A DNA stretch of 64,000 bases. Origin: an uncultured Sphingomonas sp. Its GTDB lineage: Bacteria > Pseudomonadota > Alphaproteobacteria > Sphingomonadales > Sphingomonadaceae. Below the pieces are notes generated by a model that had not been told where the DNA came from, did not search any database, and saw nothing but the letters and a program-made list of their open reading frames with translations. The first letter of the stretch is position 1, and each line of letters begins with the position of its first letter. The stretch lies in NCBI GenBank assembly GCA_913776255.1, contig CAJYLV010000040.1, forward strand, positions 1 to 64,000, read 5' to 3'. Positions 43,057 through 54,896 of this stretch are shown here, piece after piece. Position numbers and translations under genes: made by a program.

Positions 43057-45232
43057 GGCCGACGGCCGCGCCGCCTTCGACGCGCTGGGCGGCGACGCCG
43101 CCGCCGAGCGCGCGCAGCACTGCTCCGTGCCGCGCGGCGGCGGCTGGCGTCCCGGCGCGCGCTGGGCGCGCACCGATCCCGGCAGCGGGCTGGCTGACAC
43201 GCGCGACCAGGTCGAGACCGCGGTCGCCGGCCTGCCCGCGCACCGCCGCCCCGCGCAGCGCGAACTCGGCCGCACCAGCGAGGCCGCCGCCACCCCGTTC
43301 CGCGAGCTGTCGCGCCGCACCGAGGCTGCCGAGCCGCTGTTCCGGCCCGGCACGCGCGGCTGGCGCAACGAGGACCTGCAAGCCGCGGTCGAGGCGCTGC
43401 CCGTGCATCGCCGCCCGTCGCCGCAGGAATTGTCGCGCAAGACCGAGCTGGTCGACAACCCTTTCCGCCCGTTGCCGCGCGACGGGCATGGCGGCGAGGC
43501 CGGGCATGTCGCCCCGCCCAATCTCGCGCAGAGCCTCAAGCAACTCGCCGCAATGCCGGCGGTGCACTTCCCCGGCGAGGGGCCGCACCCCGACAACCAC
43601 GGCAAGAGCGCGCCGACTGCCCCCAGCTACGGCCACGGCCGCTTCTTCCAGACCGGGCGCACGCTGGCGACGATGGTCGCGCGCGTCTGCGACGACGAAG
43701 AAGCGGCCCCCCTGCTCGCGCCCGTCGACGAACCGCCGCTGGTGACGGTGCAGCGCAGCGGCGCGCGCGTCGAGGTCGCCGCCGCCAATGACGCGGCGCG
43801 CGCGCTCGGGATTGGTCCCGGCACCGCGCTCACCATGGCGCGCGCGCAGGTGCCGGGGCTCGACGTGCGCGAGGCCGAGCCCGACCGCGACGCCGCCGAT
43901 CTCGCCGCGCTCGTCACCTTGCTCGCGCGCCGCTGGGCGCCCACGGTCGCAGTGTCGGACGCCGACGGGCTGTTCATCGACCTGACCGGGGTCGCGCATC
44001 TCCACGGCGGCGAGGCGCGCTTCTGCCGCCGGCTGCTGCGGCTGCTCGCGCGCTACGGCATCGCCGCACGCGTCGCGGTCGCCGACACGCCGGGCGCGGC
44101 CTGGGCGCTGGCACGGTTCGGCGCGCAGGACGCCGTGCAGATCGTCGCGCCCGCCGGGCAGGGCAAAGCGCTGGCGCAGCTGCCGGTCGCGGCGCTGCGG
44201 CTCGACGCGCCCGCGCTGGAACTGCTCGCGCGGCTCGGGATCGAGGCGATCGGGCAGCTTACCGCCCTCCCCCGCGCGCCGCTCGTCCGCCGCTTCGGCC
44301 GCGCGATCGCCGACCGTATCGATCAGGCGCTCGGTCAACTGCCCGAACCGTTCGAGCCGATCGTCCCCCCGACCCGAGTCGCGGTCGAGCAGCGCTTCGT
44401 CGAGCCGATCGCCACCCCCGAGGCGATCGAACATTGGCTGCGCGAACTGATGCAGCGGCTTGCGGGCGCGCTGGCCACGGCCGGTCAGGGCGCGCGCGCG
44501 GTCGAGATGATCGCCGCGCGCGTCGACGGCGTGCCACAGATCCTGCGGCTCGGCTTTGCGCGCCCGACCCGCGACGCCGCGCACATGCTGCGGCTGACGC
44601 TGCGCCGCATCGAGGAGATCGAGCCCGGTTACGGCATCGACGGCATCGCGCTGATCGTGCGTCGCGCCGACCCGCTCGGTGCCGAGACGCTCGCCCCCGC
44701 ACTCGCCGACGATGCCGCGCCCGATCTCGCGCCGCTGATCGACGCGCTCATCAACCGCATCGGCGTCGGCCGGCTGTGGCGCGTCGCCCCGGTCGAGAGC
44801 GACGTCCCCGAACGCTCATGGACGCGCACCGCGCCGCTCGATCCCCCGCAACGCGAGGCACAGAAACTGCGCGACGACGACGTCCGCCAGCTCGATGCGC
44901 GCAGCCCCGACCATCCGTGGCACCCGCGCTGGCCGCGCCCGGTGCTGCTGCTGCGTCGCCCGGAGCGGATCGACCACGTCCTTGCCGAACTCCCCGACCA
45001 GCCGCCGAAGCGCTTCACCTGGCGCGGTGCCACGCACCGCATCGTCCATGCCGAGGGGCCGGAGCGTGTCGCGGGCGAATGGTGGCGGCGCGCGCCCGAG
45101 CGGATGGCGGTCCGCGACTATTACCGTGTCGAGGACGAGACCGGGCAGCGCTTCTGGCTGTTCCGCCGCGGCGACGGATTGCGCAGCGAGACGGGCGATC
45201 TGAGCTGGTTCCTGCATGGCTTGGGTAACTGA
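42971..45232 (+). CDS. imuB: ImuB-type Y-family DNA polymerase-like protein with a long N-terminal insert
   Basis: 753 residues, longer than the usual 450-550. It starts QRVASLYLPSWSIDRLRR; the core resumes with PPLVTVQRSGARVEVAAAND near residue 255. Between them (about 20-250) is Arg/Pro-rich, low-complexity sequence including CSVPRGGGWRPGARW. The conserved active-site acids of Y-family polymerases are replaced (VSDADGLFIDLTG instead of SxDE), as in ImuB, a catalytically dead hub that binds the beta clamp and DnaE2. Follows imuA copy 2. Confidence 0.83.
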   Translation: MQRVASLYLPSWSIDRLRRIERRAARSAEADGRAAFDALGGDAAAERAQHCSVPRGGGWRPGARWARTDPGSGLADTRDQVETAVAGLPAHRRPAQRELGRTSEAAATPFRELSRRTEAAEPLFRPGTRGWRNEDLQAAVEALPVHRRPSPQELSRKTELVDNPFRPLPRDGHGGEAGHVAPPNLAQSLKQLAAMPAVHFPGEGPHPDNHGKSAPTAPSYGHGRFFQTGRTLATMVARVCDDEEAAPLLAPVDEPPLVTVQRSGARVEVAAANDAARALGIGPGTALTMARAQVPGLDVREAEPDRDAADLAALVTLLARRWAPTVAVSDADGLFIDLTGVAHLHGGEARFCRRLLRLLARYGIAARVAVADTPGAAWALARFGAQDAVQIVAPAGQGKALAQLPVAALRLDAPALELLARLGIEAIGQLTALPRAPLVRRFGRAIADRIDQALGQLPEPFEPIVPPTRVAVEQRFVEPIATPEAIEHWLRELMQRLAGALATAGQGARAVEMIAARVDGVPQILRLGFARPTRDAAHMLRLTLRRIEEIEPGYGIDGIALIVRRADPLGAETLAPALADDAAPDLAPLIDALINRIGVGRLWRVAPVESDVPERSWTRTAPLDPPQREAQKLRDDDVRQLDARSPDHPWHPRWPRPVLLLRRPERIDHVLAELPDQPPKRFTWRGATHRIVHAEGPERVAGEWWRRAPERMAVRDYYRVEDETGQRFWLFRRGDGLRSETGDLSWFLHGLGN

Positions 45233-45251
45233 GGATGCCGGTCAGCCACGT

Positions 45252-45328
45252 CGTCATTGCGAGCGTAGCGAAGCAATCCAGGGCGTCCTGGTCCGGCACT
45301 GGATTGCTTCGCTACGCTCGCAATGACG
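45252..45328. repeat. 77-bp palindromic repeat (family A), copy 6
   Basis: Exactly 77 bp, core gcgtcctggtccggc, inserted between imuB and dnaE2, which are otherwise co-directional. No LexA box occurs in this 109-base gap. Confidence 0.9.
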
Positions 45329-45341
45329 GGCGAGTGCGGTC

Positions 45342-48647
<3,306 letters not shown>

Positions 48648-48702
48648 GCGCGATCAGCCCGGATGAATTACGCTAACAATCGCGCAACAATTGATCCATG
48701 TC

Positions 48703-49161
48703 ATGCCCATGGCTGATCCCGTCTACCAGCTCGTCTATATCAGCCGCGCCACCCGGCCGCTCGACGATCCCGAGCTGACGCGACTGGCGACCGCCGCGGC
48801 GCGCTTCAATGGCGGGCACGACATCACCGGGCTGCTGCTCCACGACGGCAGCCGCTTCATCCAGGCGCTCGAAGGCCCGCAGCCGGCGGTCGAGGCGCTG
48901 ATGACGCGGATCGCGCGCGACCCGCGCCACGATTCGATCGCCTATATCGAGCGCCGCACCGTCGCCGGGCGGCAGTTCGGCGGCTGGGCGATGGATGCGC
49001 GCCGGGTGCGTGACGCCGGCGGCGCACAGGCGTTTCTCGACGATCTCAAACGGCTGCTGGCGCCGGTCGACGATCATCGGCTGGTCGCCGCCTTCATCGG
49101 CTTCGCGATGCTGGGCCGCCCCGAGCTGCGCACGCGCCGCACGCCGCCCGGGGCCTCGTAG
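48703..49161 (+). CDS. BLUF-domain blue-light sensor
   Basis: 152 residues. The flavin-binding BLUF domain is at the N-terminus: Tyr12 in LVYISRA, Asn36 in FNGGHDITGLLL, and Gln54 in RFIQALEG, the hydrogen-bond network used in photoactivation. IAYIERRTVAGRQFGGWAM matches the C-terminal part of the domain. No output domain beyond about 50 helical residues, so it probably acts by protein contact. ATG at 48709 is possible. Confidence 0.9.
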   Translation: MPMADPVYQLVYISRATRPLDDPELTRLATAAARFNGGHDITGLLLHDGSRFIQALEGPQPAVEALMTRIARDPRHDSIAYIERRTVAGRQFGGWAMDARRVRDAGGAQAFLDDLKRLLAPVDDHRLVAAFIGFAMLGRPELRTRRTPPGAS

Positions 49162-49163
49162 CG

Positions 49164-50165
49164 TCAACCGACCGTCTGCTCGATCGTCCCGAAGATCGGA
49201 TGGTGGCGATCGTCCTCCATCCAGATCCGCACCGTATCGCCCTTGCCGAGATACGGCGTCTGCGCCGCGCCGTGCCGGATCGTCTCGATCGTGCGCAGCT
49301 CGGCGAGGCACGAATAGCCGACGCCCCCTTCGGCGACCGGCCGCCCCGGCCCGCCCTCGGCATCGCGGTTGGAGACGGTGCCCGACCCGACGATCGTCCC
49401 GGCCCCCAGCGCGCGCGTTCTGGCGGCGTGCGCGATCAGCGTCCCGAAGTCGAACGTCATGTCCTCGCCCGCCTCGGCACGGCCGAACGGCGCGCCGTTG
49501 ACCTCGACCAGCAACCGGCGGTGCAGCTTGCCGTCGCGCCACCAGTCGCCCAGCGCCTCGGGGGTGACGAACACCGGCGAGAAGGCCGAGGCCGGCTTGG
49601 ATTGCAGGAAGCCGAACCCCTTGGCGAGTTCGGCCGGGATCAGGTTGCGCAGCGACACGTCGTTGGTCAGCCCGACCAGCCGGATCGCGTCCAGCGCCTG
49701 CGCGCGCGTCGCGCCCAGCGGCACGTCGCCGGTGACCACCACCACCTCGCCCTCCAGATCGCAGCCCCACTCCTCGTCGGCGAGCGGGATCGCGTCGCGC
49801 GCGCCGAGGAACCCGTCCGACCCACCCTGGTACATCAGCGGATCGTGCCAGAAGCTGTCGGGCAGCGCCGCCCCGCGCGCCTGCCGCACCAGCGCGACAT
49901 GGTTCACATAGGCCGAGCCGTCCACCCACTGATACGCGCGCGGCAGCGGCGCGGCGGCGTCATGTTCGTGGAAGCGTTCGCGCGGGATCGCCTCGTTGCG
50001 CAGGTCGATCGCCAGCAGCTCCAGCGCGGGCGCGACCTGCGCCCAGTCGTCGAGCGCGGCCTGCAGCGTCGCGCAGATATGCCCGGCATCGGCATACCAG
50101 GCCAGATCGTCCGAGACGACGACCAGACGACCGTCGCGCCCCTGCTTCAGACTGGCGAGTTTCAT
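49164..50165 (-). CDS. Fumarylacetoacetate hydrolase family protein
   Basis: 333 residues. FAH catalytic domain: YQWVDGSAYVNHVAL, DLEGEVVVVTG (metal-binding Asp/Glu), GLTNDVSLRNLIP, and GTIVGSGTVSNRD at about 270-285. It resembles FAH/2-hydroxyhepta-type hydrolases acting on C-C bonds of fumarylacetoacetate-like substrates. Convergent with the BLUF gene (2 bases apart). No other aromatic catabolic gene is near. Confidence 0.88.
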   Translation of the reverse strand: MKLASLKQGRDGRLVVVSDDLAWYADAGHICATLQAALDDWAQVAPALELLAIDLRNEAIPRERFHEHDAAAPLPRAYQWVDGSAYVNHVALVRQARGAALPDSFWHDPLMYQGGSDGFLGARDAIPLADEEWGCDLEGEVVVVTGDVPLGATRAQALDAIRLVGLTNDVSLRNLIPAELAKGFGFLQSKPASAFSPVFVTPEALGDWWRDGKLHRRLLVEVNGAPFGRAEAGEDMTFDFGTLIAHAARTRALGAGTIVGSGTVSNRDAEGGPGRPVAEGGVGYSCLAELRTIETIRHGAAQTPYLGKGDTVRIWMEDDRHHPIFGTIEQTVG

Positions 50166-50218
50166 GCGCTACCTCTCCTTGTTCTCGGGGCGAGTGTAAC
50201 GAGCCCGTGCGCGCCCCG

Positions 50219-50836
50219 CTACAGCCGCCGCAGCAGCAACGTCGCGCGCCCGATCACCGCGATCTCGGCGAGCGGCACACGCTCGACCGGCCACAGCGGA
50301 TTGTCGCTGCGGATCTCGACCGTGTCGCCGTCCGGCACCAGCCGCTTGACCACCACCGCCTCGCCGCGCCGCACCACATAGATGCCGCCTCGCGCCGCGA
50401 TTTGCCGGTTCGCCTGATCGACCAGCAGCCGGTCGCCATCCTTCAGCGTCGGCGCCATCGAATCGCCGGTCACCGCGATCACCGACGCCGCCTCCGGCGT
50501 CACCCCCGCCCCGCGCAGCGCCGCACGCGGCAGCCGCTCGTGGCGCAGCAGCTGCTCGTCGGCGACCTGCCCGACGCCCGCCGCGGCCTGCACCGCCAGC
50601 CACGGCACCGACACCGGCTCGCTCGACGGCGGCGGTGCGCCCAGCACCGCCTCGTCGATCGCGAGGAAATCCGCGAGCATCCGCCGCTCGCGCTCGGGCA
50701 GCACGCGCGGGGAGCCGCGGTTCACGAACTGCCCCAGATACGCCTGATTGCGCCCGAGCATCCGCGACAGCGCCGACAGCGCCACGCCCCGCGCGCGTGC
50801 TGCCGCGGCAAGTGCCTGTTGTGGCGTCTGGTTCAT
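50219..50836 (-). CDS. S24-family self-cleaving repressor (LexA/CI-like)
   Basis: 205 residues. HTH region LSRMLGRNQAYLGQFVNRG near 23-41. The hinge has the Ala86-Gly87 pair (VQAAAGVGQ) expected for autocleavage. The peptidase part has the Ser126 nucleophile (TGDSMAPTLKDGD) and Lys164 (VVVKRLV). This is the architecture of LexA, CI and UmuD-type proteins. Its divergent promoter region contains a LexA-type box. Target is unknown. Confidence 0.88.
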   Translation of the reverse strand: MNQTPQQALAAAARARGVALSALSRMLGRNQAYLGQFVNRGSPRVLPERERRMLADFLAIDEAVLGAPPPSSEPVSVPWLAVQAAAGVGQVADEQLLRHERLPRAALRGAGVTPEAASVIAVTGDSMAPTLKDGDRLLVDQANRQIAARGGIYVVRRGEAVVVKRLVPDGDTVEIRSDNPLWPVERVPLAEIAVIGRATLLLRRL

Positions 50837-50884
50837 CGCACGATCCTACACTGAGGATTTTTCCTCGACAAGTGGAACAAAGGA

Positions 50885-50899
50885 GAACATATAAGGAAC
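50885..50899. promoter_or_regulatory. LexA (SOS) box between the S24 repressor and a tiny gene
   Basis: GAAC-atataag-GAAC, the alphaproteobacterial box, AT-rich in the middle. It is 22 bases upstream of the small gene at 50921 and 49 bases upstream of the S24 gene on the other strand. An extra GAAC at 50875-50878 in N6 spacing is not a proper box. Confidence 0.72.
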
Positions 50900-50920
50900 G
50901 CAGAGTCGGAGTGAGAGTCC

Positions 50921-51097
50921 ATGTGCCTGTTGAACGACATCGACGTCTATTTGCAAAGGACCGGCGTGGCGGAGACCACGTTCGGGCGCCGCGCGGTCAA
51001 CGACCCGCGGCTGGTGCGCGACCTGCGTCGCGGGCGCGTGCCCGGCCCGGCGCTCTGCGCCCGCGTCGCGGCGATCCTGTCGGCGCGCCCGCAATGA
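50921..51097 (+). CDS. 58-residue helix-turn-helix-like protein
   Basis: Starts MCLLNDIDVYLQRTGVAE, then TTFGRRAVNDPRLVRDLRRG, resembling the HTH_XRE small DNA-binding proteins seen in sphingomonads. GGAG precedes ATG 50921 at 9-base spacing. Its stop overlaps the next start by 4 bases (ATGA). It follows the LexA box, so SOS induction is likely. Function not known. Confidence 0.72.
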   Translation: MCLLNDIDVYLQRTGVAETTFGRRAVNDPRLVRDLRRGRVPGPALCARVAAILSARPQ

Positions 51098-51507
51098 TCG
51101 CGCGGCGGTTCGAGCGCGCGCTGGTGCGCGACGCGGCGCGGGCGGGCGTTGCGCTGACGGTGGAACATGGCCGCGCGATCCCGTGGCACAGCGCGACCTT
51201 CTCGGGGGCGCGCCACGAACTCGTCGTCAGCACCGCGACCGGCGCCGCGCTCGACGACTGGGTGAAACGGCTGCCGACCGGCGAACTGACGATCCCCGGC
51301 CAGATCGTCGCGGACCTGCGCCTCGCGACCCACGCGCGTTACGGCGACCGGATGATGCTGCGGATCGAAGGGGTGACGGTGGCGTGCGACCTCAGCGCGC
51401 CGGAATGCGATGCAGCGTCCGTTCGAGGACGATCGGATCGACGAACGCCGCCGCCGACACCGGCGTACAGCGGCGCAGCGCGCCCGGATCGAAGGCGCTC
51501 AGCTTGA
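51094..51507 (+). CDS. Hypothetical protein, SOS-linked small operon
   Basis: 137 residues, not recognised. The first 100 look folded (RFERALVRDAARAGVALTVEHG, then RHELVVSTATGAALDDWVKRLP and GQIVADLRLATHARYGDRMML); the last 35 are Arg/Pro-rich and less certain. ATG overlaps the preceding small gene's stop. It overlaps the opposite-strand gene 51392-51691 by 116 bases, an awkward but possible arrangement. Confidence 0.55.
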   Translation: MIARRFERALVRDAARAGVALTVEHGRAIPWHSATFSGARHELVVSTATGAALDDWVKRLPTGELTIPGQIVADLRLATHARYGDRMMLRIEGVTVACDLSAPECDAASVRGRSDRRTPPPTPAYSGAARPDRRRSA

Positions 51508-51691
51508 GGTTCAGGTCGCGGGGCAGCGGCCGCTCGGGCGGTGGTGCCATCCACGCGCACGGCGCGGCCCCGCCCGCCGCCGTCGCGCGCTCGACGCGCC
51601 GCCGGCCGAGCCGCGACACCGCGGCGCGCATGGTATCGAGCACGCCATGGCTGCGCGCGGAAAGCGGAAGGGGCAGGATGTCGTCGAGCAT
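51392..51691 (-). CDS. Hypothetical protein, convergent with the small operon
   Basis: 99 residues starting MLDDILPLPLSARSHGVLDT. Basic and Pro/Ala-rich, no known motif. ATG at 51691 was chosen; an ATG at 51745 adds 18 residues. The convergent overlap with 51094-51507 means one of the two may be spurious. Confidence 0.45.
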   Translation of the reverse strand: MLDDILPLPLSARSHGVLDTMRAAVSRLGRRRVERATAAGGAAPCAWMAPPPERPLPRDLNLKLSAFDPGALRRCTPVSAAAFVDPIVLERTLHRIPAR

Positions 51692-51801
51692 GTCCGCAGT
51701 GTAGCGGAGCAATCGTAAGTCTATGGTAAACGGCGCGCTATCCATTCTGCCGCCGTCGAAAGAGGCACGCCGGCTCGATTGGGCCGGCGTGCCTCGCCCG
51801 A

Positions 51802-52359
51802 TCAGTCAGCGTCGGCCAGTTCCTCGGTCAGCGCGGCGATGATCGCCTTGTTGAACGCCGGGATGTCGTCGGGCTTGCGGCTGGTGATCAGATTGTCGTC
51901 GATCACCACCTCCTCGTCTTCCACTTCGGCGCCGGCGTTCGCCAGGTCGGTGCGGATCGAGACGAACCCGGTCACGCGTCGCCCGTCGATGACGTCGGCC
52001 TCGGCGAGCAGCCACGGCGCGTGGCAAATCGCGGCGACGATCTTGTCCTCGTCCATGAATTGCTGGACGATCTCCACCGCCAGATCCTCGACGCGCAGCT
52101 TGTCGGGGTTGGCGACCCCGCCGGGCAGCACGAGGGCGTCGTAATCGTCGACCTCGACCTCCGACAGCGTCAGGTCGGGCGTGGCGGTTTCCGCCTTGTT
52201 GATATCGCCCTTCATCCCCTGGATCGGATCGCGTTTGATCGAGGCGAGCGTGACGGTCGCGCCGGCCGCTTCCAGCGCCTTGCGCGGTTCGAACAACTCC
52301 ACCGTCTCGAACCCGTCGGCAGCGATCATCAGCACGCGGGCTTGCGACAAATCGGCCAT
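51802..52359 (-). CDS. DJ-1/PfpI family protein (type 1 glutamine amidotransferase-like)
   Basis: 185 residues. Motifs VLMIAADGFETVELFEPRKAL, YDALVLPGGVANPDKLR and KIVAAICHAPWLLAEADV with the nucleophilic Cys in the elbow, and VTGFVSIRTDL. Members are general stress chaperones, deglycases or proteases; PfpI-like function is likely. Divergent from the topoisomerase gene. Confidence 0.92.
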   Translation of the reverse strand: MADLSQARVLMIAADGFETVELFEPRKALEAAGATVTLASIKRDPIQGMKGDINKAETATPDLTLSEVEVDDYDALVLPGGVANPDKLRVEDLAVEIVQQFMDEDKIVAAICHAPWLLAEADVIDGRRVTGFVSIRTDLANAGAEVEDEEVVIDDNLITSRKPDDIPAFNKAIIAALTEELADAD

Positions 52360-52486
52360 GTCAGTCTCCTGCTGGAAAGGAAGTGTTCCGGCGCCCCAAC
52401 CCCTCGCGTGTGCCGCCCGTTCCGGGAACGATGCGCGGGCCTTGCGCATTTCCAGAACCGGGTCACGACACCGCGGAAGGGCGAAG

Positions 52487-53500
52487 GTGGCAGGAAATAT
52501 CGTTTTCTTTGAGGATGATACGCCCGGCATCACGCGCAAGCGCACGCGCCACGATGCCTGGGCCTATTATGACGCGAGCGGCAAACGGATCACCGATCGC
52601 GACGAAATCGACCGGCTGAACGCGATCGGCCTGCCCCCCGCCTATACCGATGCCTGGTTCTGCCCCGATCCGGACGGCCACATCCAGGCGGTCGGCTGGG
52701 ACGAGAAGGGCCGCAAGCAATATCGCTACCACCTCGGCTTCCGCGCGCAGCAGGAGGCCGCCAAATACGATCTCTGCGCCCCGTTCGGCCGTGCGCTGAC
52801 CAAGCTGCGCGCGCGCGTCGAGGCCGATCTCGAACGCCGCCGCCACACCAAGGAGCGGACCGTCGCCGCGGTGGTCAAGCTGCTCGACGTCGCCGCGCTG
52901 CGCATCGGCAACGAGACGTATGCCAAGACGAACAAGAGCTTCGGGCTGACCACGTTGCGCGACCGCCACGCACAGATCAGCGGCAGCACGCTCAAGCTGG
53001 AATACAAGGCGAAGTCGGGCAAGATCCGCAAGCTCAAGATCACCGACGGCAGCCTCGCGCGCTTCGTCAAGAAATGCCAGGATCTGCCCGGCCAGAAGCT
53101 GTTCCAATATGTCGGTGACGACGGCGAGCCGCATGCGGTCACCTCGTCCGACGTCAACGCCTATCTCCGCGCGGCGATGGGCGAGCGTTTCACCGCCAAG
53201 CATTTCCGCACCTGGGGCGCGAGCGTCGTCGCGTTCGAGGCGCTGATCGAGGCCGAGGCGCCGATCGGGCTCAAGGCGATGCTCGAACCGGTCGTCGCGC
53301 ATCTCGGCAACACGCCGGCGATCGCGCGCAAATCCTATGTTCACCCGGCGTTGATCGAACTGGGCAAGGACAAGGCCGCGCAGGCCGCGTTCCGCCAGTC
53401 GCTGCGGCTGCCGCGGTCGACCCATTATCTGACGCGTACCGAGCGCGGGCTGATCGCCTTCCTCGAAGCCTGCGGTGCGTGCGAGCTGAAAGCCGCCTGA
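52487..53500 (+). CDS. Type IB DNA topoisomerase
   Basis: 337 residues. N-terminal domain has TRHDAWAYYDASGKRI, catalytic domain SGKIRKLKITDG, then KHFRTWGASVVAF (Arg/His) and ARKSYVHPALIE with the nucleophilic Tyr284. These are the features of bacterial poxvirus-like topoisomerase IB, which relaxes supercoils through a 3'-phosphotyrosine. GTG at 52487 after GAAGG. MscS follows after one base. Confidence 0.93.
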   Translation: MAGNIVFFEDDTPGITRKRTRHDAWAYYDASGKRITDRDEIDRLNAIGLPPAYTDAWFCPDPDGHIQAVGWDEKGRKQYRYHLGFRAQQEAAKYDLCAPFGRALTKLRARVEADLERRRHTKERTVAAVVKLLDVAALRIGNETYAKTNKSFGLTTLRDRHAQISGSTLKLEYKAKSGKIRKLKITDGSLARFVKKCQDLPGQKLFQYVGDDGEPHAVTSSDVNAYLRAAMGERFTAKHFRTWGASVVAFEALIEAEAPIGLKAMLEPVVAHLGNTPAIARKSYVHPALIELGKDKAAQAAFRQSLRLPRSTHYLTRTERGLIAFLEACGACELKAA

Positions 53501-53501
53501 C

Positions 53502-54668
53502 ATGAGCAATACCAGTACCGCCGCCGCCGGGAAGGCGGCGTTCGATACCGATCGCGTCGGCCAGCAGGCCGGCGCGCTGCTCCATTCCAGCCTGATCTGG
53601 TTGCAGCAGCATTGGCTACAGATCCTGATCGCGGTCGGGATCGGCGTCGCGATCGCGCTGGTGCTGTTCTGGGTGCGCGCGTTCGGGCCGCGGCTGGCGC
53701 ATCGCAGCGCGTCGGGCAAGGGCTGGGCGGCGGTGCTCGGCCGCGCGATCGAGCGGACCAACGCCTTCTTCATCATCATGCTCTCGGCCAAGCTGGTCGA
53801 CGGCTATGCCGCCACCCCCGCCGACGTCGACAAGACGATCACCTTCCTGTTCACCGTCGCCGCGGTGTTCCAGGCCGCGATCTGGGCGCGCGAGCTGATC
53901 CTCGGCGCGATCGAGCACCGCACCCGCGACGAACATTATTCGGGCGAGGCGCTGATGAGCGCGATGGGGCTGATCCGCCTGCTGGTCAGCTTCGCGGTGT
54001 TCGCGATCGCGCTGGTTGTCGTGCTGAGCAACCTCGGCGTCAACGTCACCGGCCTCGTCGCCGGGCTCGGGGTCGGCGGCATCGCGATCGGTCTGGCCGC
54101 GCAGGGGATTTTCGCCGACTTGTTCGCGGCGCTGGCGATCATCTTCGACCGCCCGTTCCGCCGCGGCGACAAGGTCAGCTATGGCACCACCAGCGGCGTG
54201 ATCGAGGCGATCGGGCTGAAGTCGACGCGCATCCGCGCCTTCACCGGCGAGCTGCGGATCATCTCCAACCGCAATCTGCTCGACAAGGAAATTCAGAACA
54301 CCTCGCAGCGCGACCACGTCCGCGTGTCGTACACGATCGGCGTCGCCTATGAGACGCCGCCCGAGACGCTGGAGCGCATCCCGACGATCCTGACCGAGCT
54401 GGTCGAGGCGGAGGGCGCCAAAGTCGCGCGCGCCGGGTTCGAGTCGTTCGGTGCGTCGAGCCTCGACTTCGCGTTGCAGGTCGACACGCCCGGCGACGAC
54501 TGGGCAACCGCGCACAACGTCCGCAACCGCCTGCTGGTCGCGATCATGCGCCGCTTCGCGCAGGAAGGGATCGGCATCCCCTACCCGACGCAGACCACCT
54601 ACACGGCGGCGCCGGACGGAACATTGGTAATGCCGTACGCGGAGCCGGCTCAGACGCCAAACAGCTGA
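53502..54668 (+). CDS. MscS-type mechanosensitive channel
   Basis: 388 residues with several membrane helices (about 40-60, 85-105, 160-185, 190-210). The pore helix and vestibule signature is NVTGLVAGLGVGGIAIGLAAQ then GIFADLFAALAIIFDRPFRRGD; the cytoplasmic beta domain and the C-terminal domain follow. Opens under osmotic stress to release solutes. It follows topoisomerase IB closely. Confidence 0.92.
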   Translation: MSNTSTAAAGKAAFDTDRVGQQAGALLHSSLIWLQQHWLQILIAVGIGVAIALVLFWVRAFGPRLAHRSASGKGWAAVLGRAIERTNAFFIIMLSAKLVDGYAATPADVDKTITFLFTVAAVFQAAIWARELILGAIEHRTRDEHYSGEALMSAMGLIRLLVSFAVFAIALVVVLSNLGVNVTGLVAGLGVGGIAIGLAAQGIFADLFAALAIIFDRPFRRGDKVSYGTTSGVIEAIGLKSTRIRAFTGELRIISNRNLLDKEIQNTSQRDHVRVSYTIGVAYETPPETLERIPTILTELVEAEGAKVARAGFESFGASSLDFALQVDTPGDDWATAHNVRNRLLVAIMRRFAQEGIGIPYPTQTTYTAAPDGTLVMPYAEPAQTPNS

Positions 54669-54734
54669 CCGTCGCCTCTGCGCAGGCAATTCGGGAACCG
54701 ACGAGAGAGCGTGAGACGCTCGCCCCTCGATATC

Positions 54735-54868
54735 CGTCGCCCCTGCGCAGGCAGGGGCCCATGTCTGTCGAATGCATGAGGACGGTTTGACACACGCCCG
54801 ACGTGTATGTGTCGGATGATCCACCTCGACGAAACAGAGATAGGCCCCTGCCTTCGCAGGGGGGACGG
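54735..54868. repeat. Palindromic repeat family B, copy 3
   Basis: Ends gtcgcccctgcgcaggcag / gcctgccttcgcaggggggac over about 134 bp, preceded by a shorter damaged relative at 54672. No gene is seen in 54669-55084. Confidence 0.75.
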
Positions 54869-54896
54869 CGCATTTGGTGGCGTCACGCCCCCTCAA

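Noticed and set aside
42818..44584. A 588-codon minus-strand frame across imuB
   Set aside because: Antisense shadow of imuB, biased to Arg, Gly and Ala, no recognisable fold.
45233..45341. A LexA box for dnaE2
   Set aside because: No GTTC-N7-GTTC in the gap; only a 77-bp repeat is present.
50875..50888. GAAC-N6-GAAC as a LexA box
   Set aside because: Spacing is six, not seven; the neighbouring GAAC pair at 50885-50899 has the right spacing.
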